Shown here: positions 16,898-24,301 of the stretch, piece by piece
How positions within the stretch are numbered: the stretch's first letter is position 1
Layout: the number at the start of each line of letters is the position of its first letter
Assembly (NCBI GenBank): GCA_030747785.1
Contig: JASLKC010000014.1
Span: 1-35,872 of the forward strand
DNA from: Candidatus Poseidoniaceae archaeon
GTDB taxonomy: Archaea > Thermoplasmatota > Poseidoniia > Poseidoniales > Poseidoniaceae
Length of the DNA stretch: 35,872 bases
Direction: 5' to 3'
The notes under the pieces: model-generated
Told to the model about the DNA's origin: nothing
What the model saw: the letters and a program-made list of their open reading frames with translations, nothing else
Databases searched by the model: none
Made by a program: the position numbers and the translations under genes

Positions 16898-18035
16898 TTC
16901 CGCCTCCATCGCCCTTACCGTATCTCTGGGAACGGAGTGGCGATGGGTCGCGTGAGAAGTGGTGTCCCTTAGGTCGAGGTCCACCTACGCGCTTGGAGGT
17001 ACCGCAACTGAAGCATTCGTCTCTGCTTGCGAAGTTGTTCTTTCGGCATTTAGGACAATCCCAATCCCCAGCTCTTTTTTGAGGTTCTCTGCGGTCGTCA
17101 CGTCCACGTCGGTCATCACGTCCTCTACGGTCGTCACGTCCACGTCGGTCATCTCGGCCTCTACGGTCATCACGTCCACGTCCTCCGCCGCCTCCGCCTT
17201 TGGATTCTCCACAGCGGTTGCATTCTGTACGGAAAGAGAAATTTGAGTTGTTACACTTAGGGCAATCCCAATCATTGTTGGTGAAATGGCCTTTATCACG
17301 ATTATCATCGCGACCTCTGCGGTCATTTCTACCGCGGTTATCGTCACGTCCACGTCGGTCATCTCGTCTTTCACGACGTTCTGGTGGCTTAGAATCTCGC
17401 TCACTCTTAGGTTTCTGACAGCGATTGCATTCATTTCTGCTTGCATAGTTGACATTGCCACAGTCCCGACACAACCAGTCTTCACCACGGCCGGAATCTC
17501 TACCACGTCGGTCATCACGTCCACGTCGGTCATCTCGGCCTCTTCGGTCGTCACGTCCACGGCTTCCGCCGCCTCCGCCTTTGGATTCTCCACAGCGGTT
17601 ACATTCTGTACGGAATGCGAAATTTGAGTTATTGCACTTAGGACAATCCCAATCATTATTGTAACCCCCATCACGATTGTTATCACGTCCACGGCCAGAA
17701 TCTCTGCCACGTCGGTCGTCACGTCCACGACGATCATCACGTCCTCTTCGGTCGTCACCTCCTCGTCTATCATCTCTTGCAGGTCGCCTGTCATCTCTTT
17801 GACGGCGAGGGCGAATTGTGATTTCAGCCCCTACTAGGGAATTTGCATTGGCCTTGCGATCCAAGTGGGCGATATGGACAAGTGAATTGTCTAGGTTGCC
17901 GATTACTCCATCGACTTTGCCGACATATTTCTCACTCCCATCGACCATAACCGAACCTAGGGCTGGGCAGGAACCGTTGTAACTAACGAGCAAACCACCT
18001 TCGTGGCTGACCCTCTCGACCGTCCCTTTGAACAT
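16884..18035 (-). CDS. Gar1-like H/ACA RNP domain fused to four RanBP2-type zinc fingers and RG-rich repeats
   Basis: A 383-residue predicted RNA-binding protein. Residues 1-76 match the Gar1/Naf1 beta-barrel that joins Cbf5 in H/ACA pseudouridylation particles: GTVERVSHEGGLLVSYNG, PALGSVMVDGSEKYVGKVDG, VIGNLDNSLVHI, SLVGAEITIRP. Residues 77-320 consist of linkers built from a DDRRGR unit repeated about twenty times. Between them are RanBP2-type fingers (W-x-C-x2-C-x10-C-x2-C) with Cys131/134/145/148, 189/192/203/206, 258/261/272/275 and 327/330/341/344. In eukaryotes such fingers bind single-stranded RNA, and Gar1 carries RGG tails; archaeal Gar1 normally ends after the core. Fingers 1 and 3 are almost identical, implying recent duplication. 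It overlaps the downstream TPR gene by 14 nt. The Gar1 assignment is by motif comparison from memory. Confidence 0.8.
   Translation of the reverse strand: MFKGTVERVSHEGGLLVSYNGSCPALGSVMVDGSEKYVGKVDGVIGNLDNSLVHIAHLDRKANANSLVGAEITIRPRRQRDDRRPARDDRRGGDDRRGRDDRRGRDDRRGRDSGRGRDNNRDGGYNNDWDCPKCNNSNFAFRTECNRCGESKGGGGGSRGRDDRRGRDDRRGRDDRRGRDSGRGEDWLCRDCGNVNYASRNECNRCQKPKSERDSKPPERRERRDDRRGRDDNRGRNDRRGRDDNRDKGHFTNNDWDCPKCNNSNFSFRTECNRCGESKGGGGGGRGRDDRRGRDDRRGRDDRRGRDDRRGRDDRREPQKRAGDWDCPKCRKNNFASRDECFSCGTSKRVGGPRPKGHHFSRDPSPLRSQRYGKGDGGGNDER
17088..17804 (-). repeat. 18-bp coding tandem repeats (DDRRGR units) in four clusters
   Basis: Within the Gar1-domain gene, 18-bp units encoding DDRRGR recur in four blocks: residues about 78-120, 158-184, 212-248 and 284-316. 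Larger units made of one zinc finger plus a Gly-rich and RG-rich linker are also duplicated. The repeats are coding, in frame and separated by zinc fingers. The reverse strand shows open frames here only because of the repeat composition. Confidence 0.85.
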
Positions 18036-18072
18036 AACCTGCCCTCAAGGTTCCACTTTTCATGATGCCGGT

Positions 18073-19959
18073 TCAATCTCTACGCGCAATTAGTGCTGCA
18101 CCGAGCATACAAACGATGGTTGCAATCATACTGAGAGCAGGTAATCCGCTATCATCAAGCCCCGGTTCAACTGGAACTGGAACTTCCTCCGATTCGAGTG
18201 GGTCATCTACATTTATCACTAGAATTGCAGTTGCTCCTTCTGAATCTTGGGCATGAATCTCGACGGTATAATCTACTGTATCCTGGGTAAAGCAAGCTGC
18301 GACTGAAAGGGAGACATCCCAAGCGACTCCACTTTGGCTGAATCCAGTTGTACTATCTCCACACATTATTGCAGTTAGGCTAACATCTCCACCATCTGGG
18401 TCAATAACGCTTCCACTTAGTGAGAATGAGAGGTAATCAGCCGACCAAGTAGCATTTGTTCCGTCGATCAATGAATTAATACTAATCACAGGAGGAGTAT
18501 TTTCTTTCTCGAGTCCGAGATCAATGTATGCATTCCAGTCAAGCATTCCATCAGCTGTAGCAGTCAGATGAACTTCGAAAGAACCGGGGGCCATTCCAGA
18601 GAGGCTAAGAGTTGAAGTCGCCATCGAGGAACCGAGATTTAGTCCACTTGATGGGCCATCATTTCCACTCTGGGTTGCTGCTAAATCTAGCGAAATACTC
18701 TGAACTAGTAGAGTAGGAGTAACTTCGATATCAACTGAATCTCCATAGGTTCCTTCAGTCGCACTAAATGAGAGTGGTTGTCCGAATCTCCAGGTTCGAG
18801 TTGAATCTGCATTCTCCCCATATGGGTCCACAAGTGAACATGTTGCAGCGCTGGATTCACTGGTTCCAGCGGTCGCTAGGAAGTCACCGTCTCCATTCAT
18901 TCTACTCGACCATCCAGTTTCGTCGAATGCGCAATCGAGACTCCAGCCATTGTCGTCACTCGCCCAATCTGCTAAGTCTTCTCCAGTTACGATAAGTTCC
19001 TCGTTTCCTTGAACAAACATCGGAAATACCGTATCAGCTACTGGTGCAGTAGCGCCCCAAACGGGTGCTTCATTAGTCTCTGGAGGCATTGTAGTCAAGT
19101 CGATGAATAGATTTCTTCCCATCGGCCAATCCATTTTATCATAGTCGACATCGAGGGCTATTTTCAAGCGCCCATCGGGTAGATGAATCTCAGATACTAT
19201 GGCCGCACCAAGATTGGAAACCCCATCATCTTGGACATCATATTCTGCCATACGAAGTCCCTCCACCGCTGGGAATGTAAATTCAAGACGGGCATGAGTC
19301 ATATTGGTCGCATTTAGAGCGAGAGTGAAGTTGCTCTGTCCCGAATTAGGTAATTTGTTGAAACGCATATTGCTAGTTTCACCATCTTTGAGGAACATCG
19401 AGATCTCAAGGTTGTCAGTAGCAGCGACCGGCACTTCTCGACAATCAGAACTTGCGAACATATTCTGGCACTGTCGCTCCTCAGGATGTTCATCTGGAAC
19501 CAGATTGATCTCGTCCAGAGCAATTCCATCTTCGACGAATTCAAGGTCATTCCAATCAACTCCGCCGCGATGCGCAACTCCTTCTCTCAGTCCAAGCCTA
19601 GTATCCATATCTGCGATACATTTGGGCCCAATTTCTCTAACCGCTTCTCTTTCATCGGTAGATAACCATGAGTTATTGCCGCCTGGTACGCCATCGAATA
19701 ATCCGTCAATGTTCTCTCTAACAATAGCAGCTTTGCTGTCATTTACCCACGAATTAGCATAGATTTCAGCACTTGCCCAATCGGAAAGAATCTCGATATC
19801 GAAGTTTGCGTGATTGTAATCGAATAGATCTTCAAATGTATAACCAGAACAATCGACATCGCTAAGTTGCCGTCCACTGGTGTCTGCACTGCTCATTCCA
19901 GAAAGGGAAACGGTACTAATCAAAATAGCCAAAATGAAGGCCGTAAGACTTCTCCTCAT
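18073..19959 (-). CDS. Secreted surface protein with C-terminal hydrophobic anchor or sorting tail
   Basis: A 628-residue extracytoplasmic protein of unknown function. The signal peptide is residues 1-25 (MRRSLTAFILAILISTVSLS, cleavage near SSA-D). Several Cys and many N-glycosylation-type NxS/T sites lie in the mature part. A beta-rich region from about 440 includes an Ig-like segment with IDPDGGDVSLTAIM, common in PKD/cadherin-like domains. The end is acidic and proline-rich, followed by SGLPALSMIATIVCMLGAAL and a terminal IARRD. This small-residue motif, hydrophobic helix and Arg pair resembles archaeosortase-type C-terminal sorting signals, although no exact PGF motif is present. It lies 40 nt after the ABC-2 permease and 37 nt before the Gar1-domain gene, all minus strand. 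A hairpin ends 3 nt before its ATG. Confidence 0.75.
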   Translation of the reverse strand: MRRSLTAFILAILISTVSLSGMSSADTSGRQLSDVDCSGYTFEDLFDYNHANFDIEILSDWASAEIYANSWVNDSKAAIVRENIDGLFDGVPGGNNSWLSTDEREAVREIGPKCIADMDTRLGLREGVAHRGGVDWNDLEFVEDGIALDEINLVPDEHPEERQCQNMFASSDCREVPVAATDNLEISMFLKDGETSNMRFNKLPNSGQSNFTLALNATNMTHARLEFTFPAVEGLRMAEYDVQDDGVSNLGAAIVSEIHLPDGRLKIALDVDYDKMDWPMGRNLFIDLTTMPPETNEAPVWGATAPVADTVFPMFVQGNEELIVTGEDLADWASDDNGWSLDCAFDETGWSSRMNGDGDFLATAGTSESSAATCSLVDPYGENADSTRTWRFGQPLSFSATEGTYGDSVDIEVTPTLLVQSISLDLAATQSGNDGPSSGLNLGSSMATSTLSLSGMAPGSFEVHLTATADGMLDWNAYIDLGLEKENTPPVISINSLIDGTNATWSADYLSFSLSGSVIDPDGGDVSLTAIMCGDSTTGFSQSGVAWDVSLSVAACFTQDTVDYTVEIHAQDSEGATAILVINVDDPLESEEVPVPVEPGLDDSGLPALSMIATIVCMLGAALIARRD

Positions 19960-19962
19960 ATT

Positions 19963-19977
19963 CTGCCCTACGGGCAG
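19963..19977 (-). promoter_or_regulatory. Hairpin 3 nt before the surface-protein start codon
   Basis: On the minus strand CTGCCC pairs with GGGCAG across the three-base loop GTA, a 6-bp perfect stem. It ends 3 nt before the ATG of the secreted protein and 22 nt after the stop of the permease gene. It could occlude the ribosome-binding region or mark a transcript end. Confidence 0.35.
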
Positions 19978-19999
19978 GGTCCCCTTAGTGTGTTTCGGC

Positions 20000-20821
20000 T
20001 CACGGAGTGAGTTTAGCCATTCTTGATGTGAAAAGGTACACGGGGAGCAGGCTCCAGATAATAGCGGCCAGTGAAGTCATTCCAGGGTGTATATGTCTAC
20101 CACTTTCTGCAAGTGGCCACTCTAACATGTGATGATATACGCCATTGGGAGAGAATAAATCCACAATGGCTTCAATTCTGAGGTATTCAGGAGATGTGAG
20201 GTCAGCAATTTCGATGCCCATTAAGCCAGCAACAAGGGTGGTAAGAACAAGCCATAGGAGAGTGAAAATCATCCAAGTTCCAAGTCCTACTGCCATAGAT
20301 GAACCCATGTCTCTCGCCCATGAAGAAGCGAGTAGCTGAATCGATGTGTACCAAAGTAGGAGAAGGCAATTTGCAAGGAAATGAATGAATAATTCATCAA
20401 GATTTGGAACTGAATTCATCCGATACCAAATTATGAGTAAAGAGAGGATGTTTAGCACAATTACGGGTATTGCAATCGCTGCCCAATGTCCGATAACCAT
20501 TGACCTAGCAAGCACCTTTCTGTTAATCGGTTGAGAGAGTTTGACTTCAAGAACCCCTGAAATTCTGTCTCGACTAATTCCGTCAAAGGAAACCAGAACT
20601 GCCCCCATTGTTGCAGAGAATATGATGAATGCTGTTGAAGCATACATCACATCGTATGCTGAATCAATCACTAGACCAGAGGGGAGATTTGCCTTGGGGT
20701 CTGATAATCCCCATGTACTAAAGAGAATGAACATTGCAAGAAGTGGCCAAATCACCATCATTCGGCCTGCACGAATTCTTTCATTCATTATCGCCTTTGA
20801 AAGGTCGAATAATTGACTCAT
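20000..20821 (-). CDS. ABC-2 type transporter permease
   Basis: A 273-residue integral membrane protein with about six hydrophobic helices, beginning with MMVIWPLLAMFILFSTWGL. A sizeable extracytoplasmic loop follows (DPKANLPSGLVIDSAYDV). The motif FDGISRDRISGVLEVKLSQP after helix 2 is characteristic of ABC-2 exporters of the NatB/gliding-motility type. With the ATPase at 20818-21702 it should form a homodimeric-permease exporter. The substrate cannot be read. Its ATG overlaps the ATPase stop by 4 nt, so the two are translationally coupled. The secreted surface protein follows 40 nt downstream. Confidence 0.85.
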   Translation of the reverse strand: MSQLFDLSKAIMNERIRAGRMMVIWPLLAMFILFSTWGLSDPKANLPSGLVIDSAYDVMYASTAFIIFSATMGAVLVSFDGISRDRISGVLEVKLSQPINRKVLARSMVIGHWAAIAIPVIVLNILSLLIIWYRMNSVPNLDELFIHFLANCLLLLWYTSIQLLASSWARDMGSSMAVGLGTWMIFTLLWLVLTTLVAGLMGIEIADLTSPEYLRIEAIVDLFSPNGVYHHMLEWPLAESGRHIHPGMTSLAAIIWSLLPVYLFTSRMAKLTP

Positions 20822-21702
20822 TCTTCCTCAACCCCCAGTCGTTTGAATGGTAGCATAGAGTCCTCTGAAAGATCCATACTCACATCATCAGGGTCGATGC
20901 CAGTTGCAGCACAAATCATGTCGACAAGGTCGACTTCATCGGCATCGAGTCCAAGAGCATCCTTTACTGAATTGATAGTGCCTTCAATCAGGAGTTGACC
21001 GTGATGCAGGAGGGCAATTCGGTCAACTAGGTCCGCCATTTCTGCAACTTGATGCGAAGAGATGATGATTGCAACGCCCTTAGATGCCAATTGTTTGAGC
21101 AGATTACAAAAAGCCCGCTGTGCGAGCGGGTCAAGGCCATTCAAAGGTTCGTCCATTACGAGAATTTTAGGGTCTCCCAGTAGAGCGCAGGCTAGCGATA
21201 ATCGTTGGCGCATTCCTTGAGATAAATTATCGAGAATTAGATCAGAACGCGAACTTAGTCCAACTCGTTTGAGTAATTTGTTGACATCTCCTCCGCTCCC
21301 ATGCATCAATGACATGGCAGTCAAAGTTTCAGCAACTGTACTGCGCCCTTCCCATCGAACTTGTTCAGGCATGTGACCTATGTTACTACGCCTAGTTTCG
21401 ATGCTCTTGTCGATATTACCATCATGAGTAAATATTCCACTAATTACTCGGAGCAGAGTTGTTTTTCCTGCACCATTAGGCCCGATTAATCCTAAAATTA
21501 CGCCCTTTTTGATTTCAAGGTCGATAGAATGTATTCCTGCTCCATCACGTTTCACCCATGGTTTCCATGTTGAAGTGTCACGGACCTGGTGCCGATAAGT
21601 CACATCGGATAGGGAGAGGATGGACTCCATTGGTCCTGAGAAATCGTGCCACCCATTACAATGTGCCGCTAAAGACTCTTGAATAGGGTTTGACTTATCC
21701 AT
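20818..21702 (-). CDS. ABC-2 exporter ATP-binding protein
   Basis: A 294-residue ATPase subunit that powers the adjacent permease. Walker A is GPNGAGKT (74-81), the signature is LSQGM (160-164, an LSGGQ variant usual in ABC-2 exporters), Walker B is ILVMDEP (180-186), and the H-loop is His217. About 75 C-terminal residues (DALGLDADEVDLVDMICAAT...) extend past the nucleotide-binding core and are acidic. Start choice is uncertain. The ATG at 21702 gives a 24-residue N-terminal extension overlapping the divergent gene by 13 nt. A second ATG at 21630 (MESILSLSDVTYRH) begins exactly where the family fold begins and may be the real start. Confidence 0.9.
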   Translation of the reverse strand: MDKSNPIQESLAAHCNGWHDFSGPMESILSLSDVTYRHQVRDTSTWKPWVKRDGAGIHSIDLEIKKGVILGLIGPNGAGKTTLLRVISGIFTHDGNIDKSIETRRSNIGHMPEQVRWEGRSTVAETLTAMSLMHGSGGDVNKLLKRVGLSSRSDLILDNLSQGMRQRLSLACALLGDPKILVMDEPLNGLDPLAQRAFCNLLKQLASKGVAIIISSHQVAEMADLVDRIALLHHGQLLIEGTINSVKDALGLDADEVDLVDMICAATGIDPDDVSMDLSEDSMLPFKRLGVEEE

Positions 21703-22529
21703 CTTCCATCACTCGCCGAACCGTGATTGGCGGGGTAGTGACATCATTTGCTCTTCTTGGAACTCTATTTGGAGCTCTCCGTTGGAAGACTGATGAATTT
21801 GATCGTACTGCCTTTATTGCGCTAGCGTGTGGTATTGCAGCGATGTGGTTCACGCCATTTGGGATTTTGGTACTGGGGCCTCTTGCGCTAATTATCTCTG
21901 TAATCAGTCCAGCCGGTCGAGAGGAATGGCTACACTTCAGGCAACGCCGAATATTGACCTCAATCGCATTGGTCATAATATTGGTATTAGGAGCATATAC
22001 TCCGGTATCAACTCCGAAAGGCGCACCTGCTTGGGGGGAGCCAATCGCTACCGAAAACCCCCATGCTCCAGCCTGGCCTGCAAGTGAACAATATACATGG
22101 TTTCACGATGGTGCTGTAATCGGCGTTTTGGTGGAGAGGACACCTCATACATTTGCGTATTACGGCCAATCTGCATCTACCTTAGAAATTGGCATCATGC
22201 TGGGAATGCACGAAGATCGCCTTCGCCAATCAATCGAAGTGATTGACGATAAAGTTCCAGTGATTAGTATAGATGCAAATGCTTTTTCTCTATCGGAAGT
22301 AGAAACCGAACCTACTCATAATTACAATGGTGAAGAGTACTCAGTAATGCGTTTCGAAGTCATACGAGACGATGGATTTACCACGACGATTGCAAATGTG
22401 ATTGTAGTGTGTTTCCCTTCTACTGGCGGTGAACTCACATTGCTAACAATTACCCGACCCATCATTTCACCGAGGAATGATGTATTCGAAGAAATGCTTG
22501 TTTTACAGTATATCGAAGCCAATGAATAA
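21690..22529 (+). CDS. Predicted membrane protein of unknown function with extracytoplasmic domain
   Basis: I do not recognise this 279-residue protein. An N-terminal RR pair precedes three hydrophobic helices within about residues 12-115 (VIGGVVTSFALLGTLFGAL; AFIALACGIAAMWFTPFGILVLGPLALII; ILTSIALVIILVLGAY). Residues 116-279 then form a soluble, probably outside domain with beta-strand character and conserved-looking Trp and His. The start is uncertain: TTG at 21690 keeps the Arg pair before the first helix, and GTG at 21723 would drop it. At 21690 it overlaps the divergent ATPase start by 13 nt. It ends 2 nt before the palindrome that precedes the transferrin-like operon. Membership of the iron system is possible but unproven. 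Confidence 0.6.
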   Translation: MTYPSSITRRTVIGGVVTSFALLGTLFGALRWKTDEFDRTAFIALACGIAAMWFTPFGILVLGPLALIISVISPAGREEWLHFRQRRILTSIALVIILVLGAYTPVSTPKGAPAWGEPIATENPHAPAWPASEQYTWFHDGAVIGVLVERTPHTFAYYGQSASTLEIGIMLGMHEDRLRQSIEVIDDKVPVISIDANAFSLSEVETEPTHNYNGEEYSVMRFEVIRDDGFTTTIANVIVVCFPSTGGELTLLTITRPIISPRNDVFEEMLVLQYIEANE

Positions 22530-22531
22530 GA

Positions 22532-22551
22532 AATTTAGGGCACCCTAAATT
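22532..22551 (+). promoter_or_regulatory. Near-perfect 20-bp palindrome upstream of the transferrin-like operon (putative operator)
   Basis: AATTTAGGG (22532-22540) and CCCTAAATT (22543-22551) are perfect inverted repeats separated by CA. The TATA-like stretch AATTATATG (22549-22557) overlaps its right edge. Transcription starting about 25 nt further on would give a short leader before the ATG at 22596, with GGAG at 22586-22589. A repressor bound here would therefore block TBP. The TTAGG/CCTAA half-sites resemble those of the DtxR/IdeR family of iron regulators, but the spacing is 4 nt rather than the 9 nt of the actinobacterial box. It could alternatively be a terminator stem for the gene ending at 22529. 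Confidence 0.55.
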
Positions 22552-22595
22552 ATATGTACATCCGACATAAGGGCCCCTTGAATTGGAGTGATAAT

Positions 22596-23663
22596 ATGCG
22601 CCCTACAACTATATCTGCTAGCCTACTTGCTTTACTCATAATAACTGGTGCACTTTCCGGTTGCTTGGAGAAGGACGACCTGATAATCGAAGGCGTAATC
22701 GATGCACAGGATGATACTCTTACCATCGCATATATCACACAAGACGATTATGAAAACCCCAATGAGGACCCACAGGTTCTCGCTGACTACCTCTCAAATG
22801 AACTTGGAGTAACCGTAGAACTCTACCATGTCACCTCAGATGGGATGGCCATTCAGGCTCTGCGCTTCGGTCATGCTGATATCGCCTTTATGGATGGTGC
22901 TTCGGCATGGGTTGGATGGCAGAAATACGGCCTCGATGTCCTAGCTGCGGACCAGAAGTCCGATGGCCGTACTTACTACAATGCTCATGCATGGGTTCTC
23001 AACGGTACCGATGTTGCAGATGCCTATCTAGATGGAAATGATACTACAGACCCATTCGCTTTGCTTGAGGGTAAGACCTCCTGCCATACAGGATGGCTGA
23101 AGTCGGCGGGCATGCTAATGCCAATGGGATATTTGATCGGCAATGGATATGTCGAGGTCGTCGGTGATGTTGGAGATATTTCCAGCCTACGTGATACTAT
23201 TACTACCCATTTTTCAGAGAGCTCTTCAATTCCTGATAAGGGAACTCCATACTATGGATACGACGGAGCGGTCAAGTGCCTCTCCGATGGAACAGGAGAT
23301 GTTGCATTTGCCAAGGATTCAACCGTGGATTCATATTGCAATAACGATAATGCATCTGAGAATGAGGAATGGTGCTTAGATGTCGAGGAATACATCAAAC
23401 TTCCAACATTCGGCCAAAGCCCTTCCCACCCAGTTGTGTACAACCCAGACCTGATTTCGGTTGATGCCGCAGATATTCAAGCTGCTTTGGCGGGAATGAG
23501 CCAGAGTGATGAGGGCGTAGTCATCCTGAACGATTTACTCTCCACCGATGGTTTCATCATTACTGAAGCAGAGACCCATCTAGGGTCTTACGGTAGTCTG
23601 GTCGGAGAGATCCCTGGAATCGATGCTTACTACAACGACAAGTACGAAATCGTGATTGAGTGA
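22596..23663 (+). CDS. Transferrin-like substrate-binding lipoprotein of an ABC importer (putative Fe(III) binder)
   Basis: A 355-residue lipoprotein: signal helix 4-20, lipobox LSGC with Cys23, then a two-lobed periplasmic-binding-protein fold of the PhnD/SsuA/transferrin group. Several blocks match human transferrin as I remember it: LEGKTSCHTGWLKSAG (158-172; SCHT carbonate loop), YYGYDGAVKCLSDG (219-232), GDVAFAKDSTV (234-244) and PSHPVV (276-281). By these anchors the four iron ligands are Asp100 (FMDGASAW), Tyr127 or Tyr128 (RTYYNAHAWV), Tyr222 and His278. Thr165 matches the anion ligand, and the synergistic Arg is Lys169. Cys163-Cys228 matches a known transferrin disulfide; Cys248 and Cys260 may form another. 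An upstream in-frame ATG at 22554 lies before the signal helix and is rejected. The assigned function, ferric iron capture, is inference; phosphonate binding is the alternative. Confidence 0.82.
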   Translation: MRPTTISASLLALLIITGALSGCLEKDDLIIEGVIDAQDDTLTIAYITQDDYENPNEDPQVLADYLSNELGVTVELYHVTSDGMAIQALRFGHADIAFMDGASAWVGWQKYGLDVLAADQKSDGRTYYNAHAWVLNGTDVADAYLDGNDTTDPFALLEGKTSCHTGWLKSAGMLMPMGYLIGNGYVEVVGDVGDISSLRDTITTHFSESSSIPDKGTPYYGYDGAVKCLSDGTGDVAFAKDSTVDSYCNNDNASENEEWCLDVEEYIKLPTFGQSPSHPVVYNPDLISVDAADIQAALAGMSQSDEGVVILNDLLSTDGFIITEAETHLGSYGSLVGEIPGIDAYYNDKYEIVIE

Positions 23664-24301
23664 GTCTAGTGGTTCCCAATCTCGTTACCTTGAAAGATCT
23701 CTGTGTAGGTTATGACACCCCGCTTATTTCAGGTATCAACCTCAAGGTAGGAAAGGGAGAGGTTATCGCGGTTCTTGGACCATCAGGGCTTGGAAAAACT
23801 ACCCTGCTTCGAACCATTGCTGGGCTCGTCGCTCCTATCGATGGAGAGGTAGAGGTCAATGTGCCAAACCGTGGTGGCTTAGGGTACATACCACAACGCC
23901 TAGGCCTCGTCCGCCATTCTAGTGTTTGGACCAATGTTAGTCTGGGTGCTAAGGTGACGGGACTCAAGCATCACGATAGAGAGAGGAGAGTAGCTGAAGC
24001 AATTGAGAAAATGGGTCTTCAAGATAAGATAACAGAACCGGTTCGCAGACTTTCAGGTGGTCAACAGCGAAGGGTTGCTACGGCTCGAACAATTGCCCAG
24101 AGACCAAGGCTCATATTAGCTGACGAATTCCTCGGTGAATTGGATGATGAAAATGCCAATCAAGTACTTATTGCAGTTCTTGAACTCGTAGAGCAAGGTA
24201 GTACCCTCATTATGGTAGAACATCATGAGGAGAGAGCAATAGAAATTGCCGATAGAGTCTGGAGGATTACCGATGGCGAATTAGTGGAGGAATCTGTATG
24301 A
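23660..24301 (+). CDS. ABC importer ATP-binding protein (PhnC-like)
   Basis: A 213-residue ATPase that should energise uptake of the ligand captured by the transferrin-like lipoprotein. Walker A is GPSGLGKT (40-47), the Q-loop Gln79 is in GYIPQR, the signature is LSGGQ (131-135), Walker B is LILADE (151-156), and the switch His is in VEHHE (187-191). It is shorter than typical PhnC (about 250-260 residues), with compact loops but no missing motif. It starts with GTG at 23660, overlapping the lipoprotein stop by 4 nt, and ends overlapping the permease start by 4 nt. The three genes therefore form one tightly coupled operon. Confidence 0.9.
   Translation: MSLVVPNLVTLKDLCVGYDTPLISGINLKVGKGEVIAVLGPSGLGKTTLLRTIAGLVAPIDGEVEVNVPNRGGLGYIPQRLGLVRHSSVWTNVSLGAKVTGLKHHDRERRVAEAIEKMGLQDKITEPVRRLSGGQQRRVATARTIAQRPRLILADEFLGELDDENANQVLIAVLELVEQGSTLIMVEHHEERAIEIADRVWRITDGELVEESV

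Noticed and set aside
16959-17664. Plus-strand open frames over the Gar1-domain gene
   Set aside because: They are low-complexity mirror frames (Ser/Thr/Val or Arg/Pro/Ser-rich) produced by the coding repeats of the minus-strand gene.
17085-17800. CRISPR-like array of short repeats
   Set aside because: The repeats are in-frame coding units (DDRRGR) of a zinc-finger protein, with no unique equal-length spacers and no cas genes.
22554-22595. Upstream in-frame ATG for the transferrin-like lipoprotein
   Set aside because: It would put 14 polar residues before the lipoprotein signal helix and would lie inside the TATA-like region; the ATG at 22596 has a GGAG and gives a normal lipobox signal.
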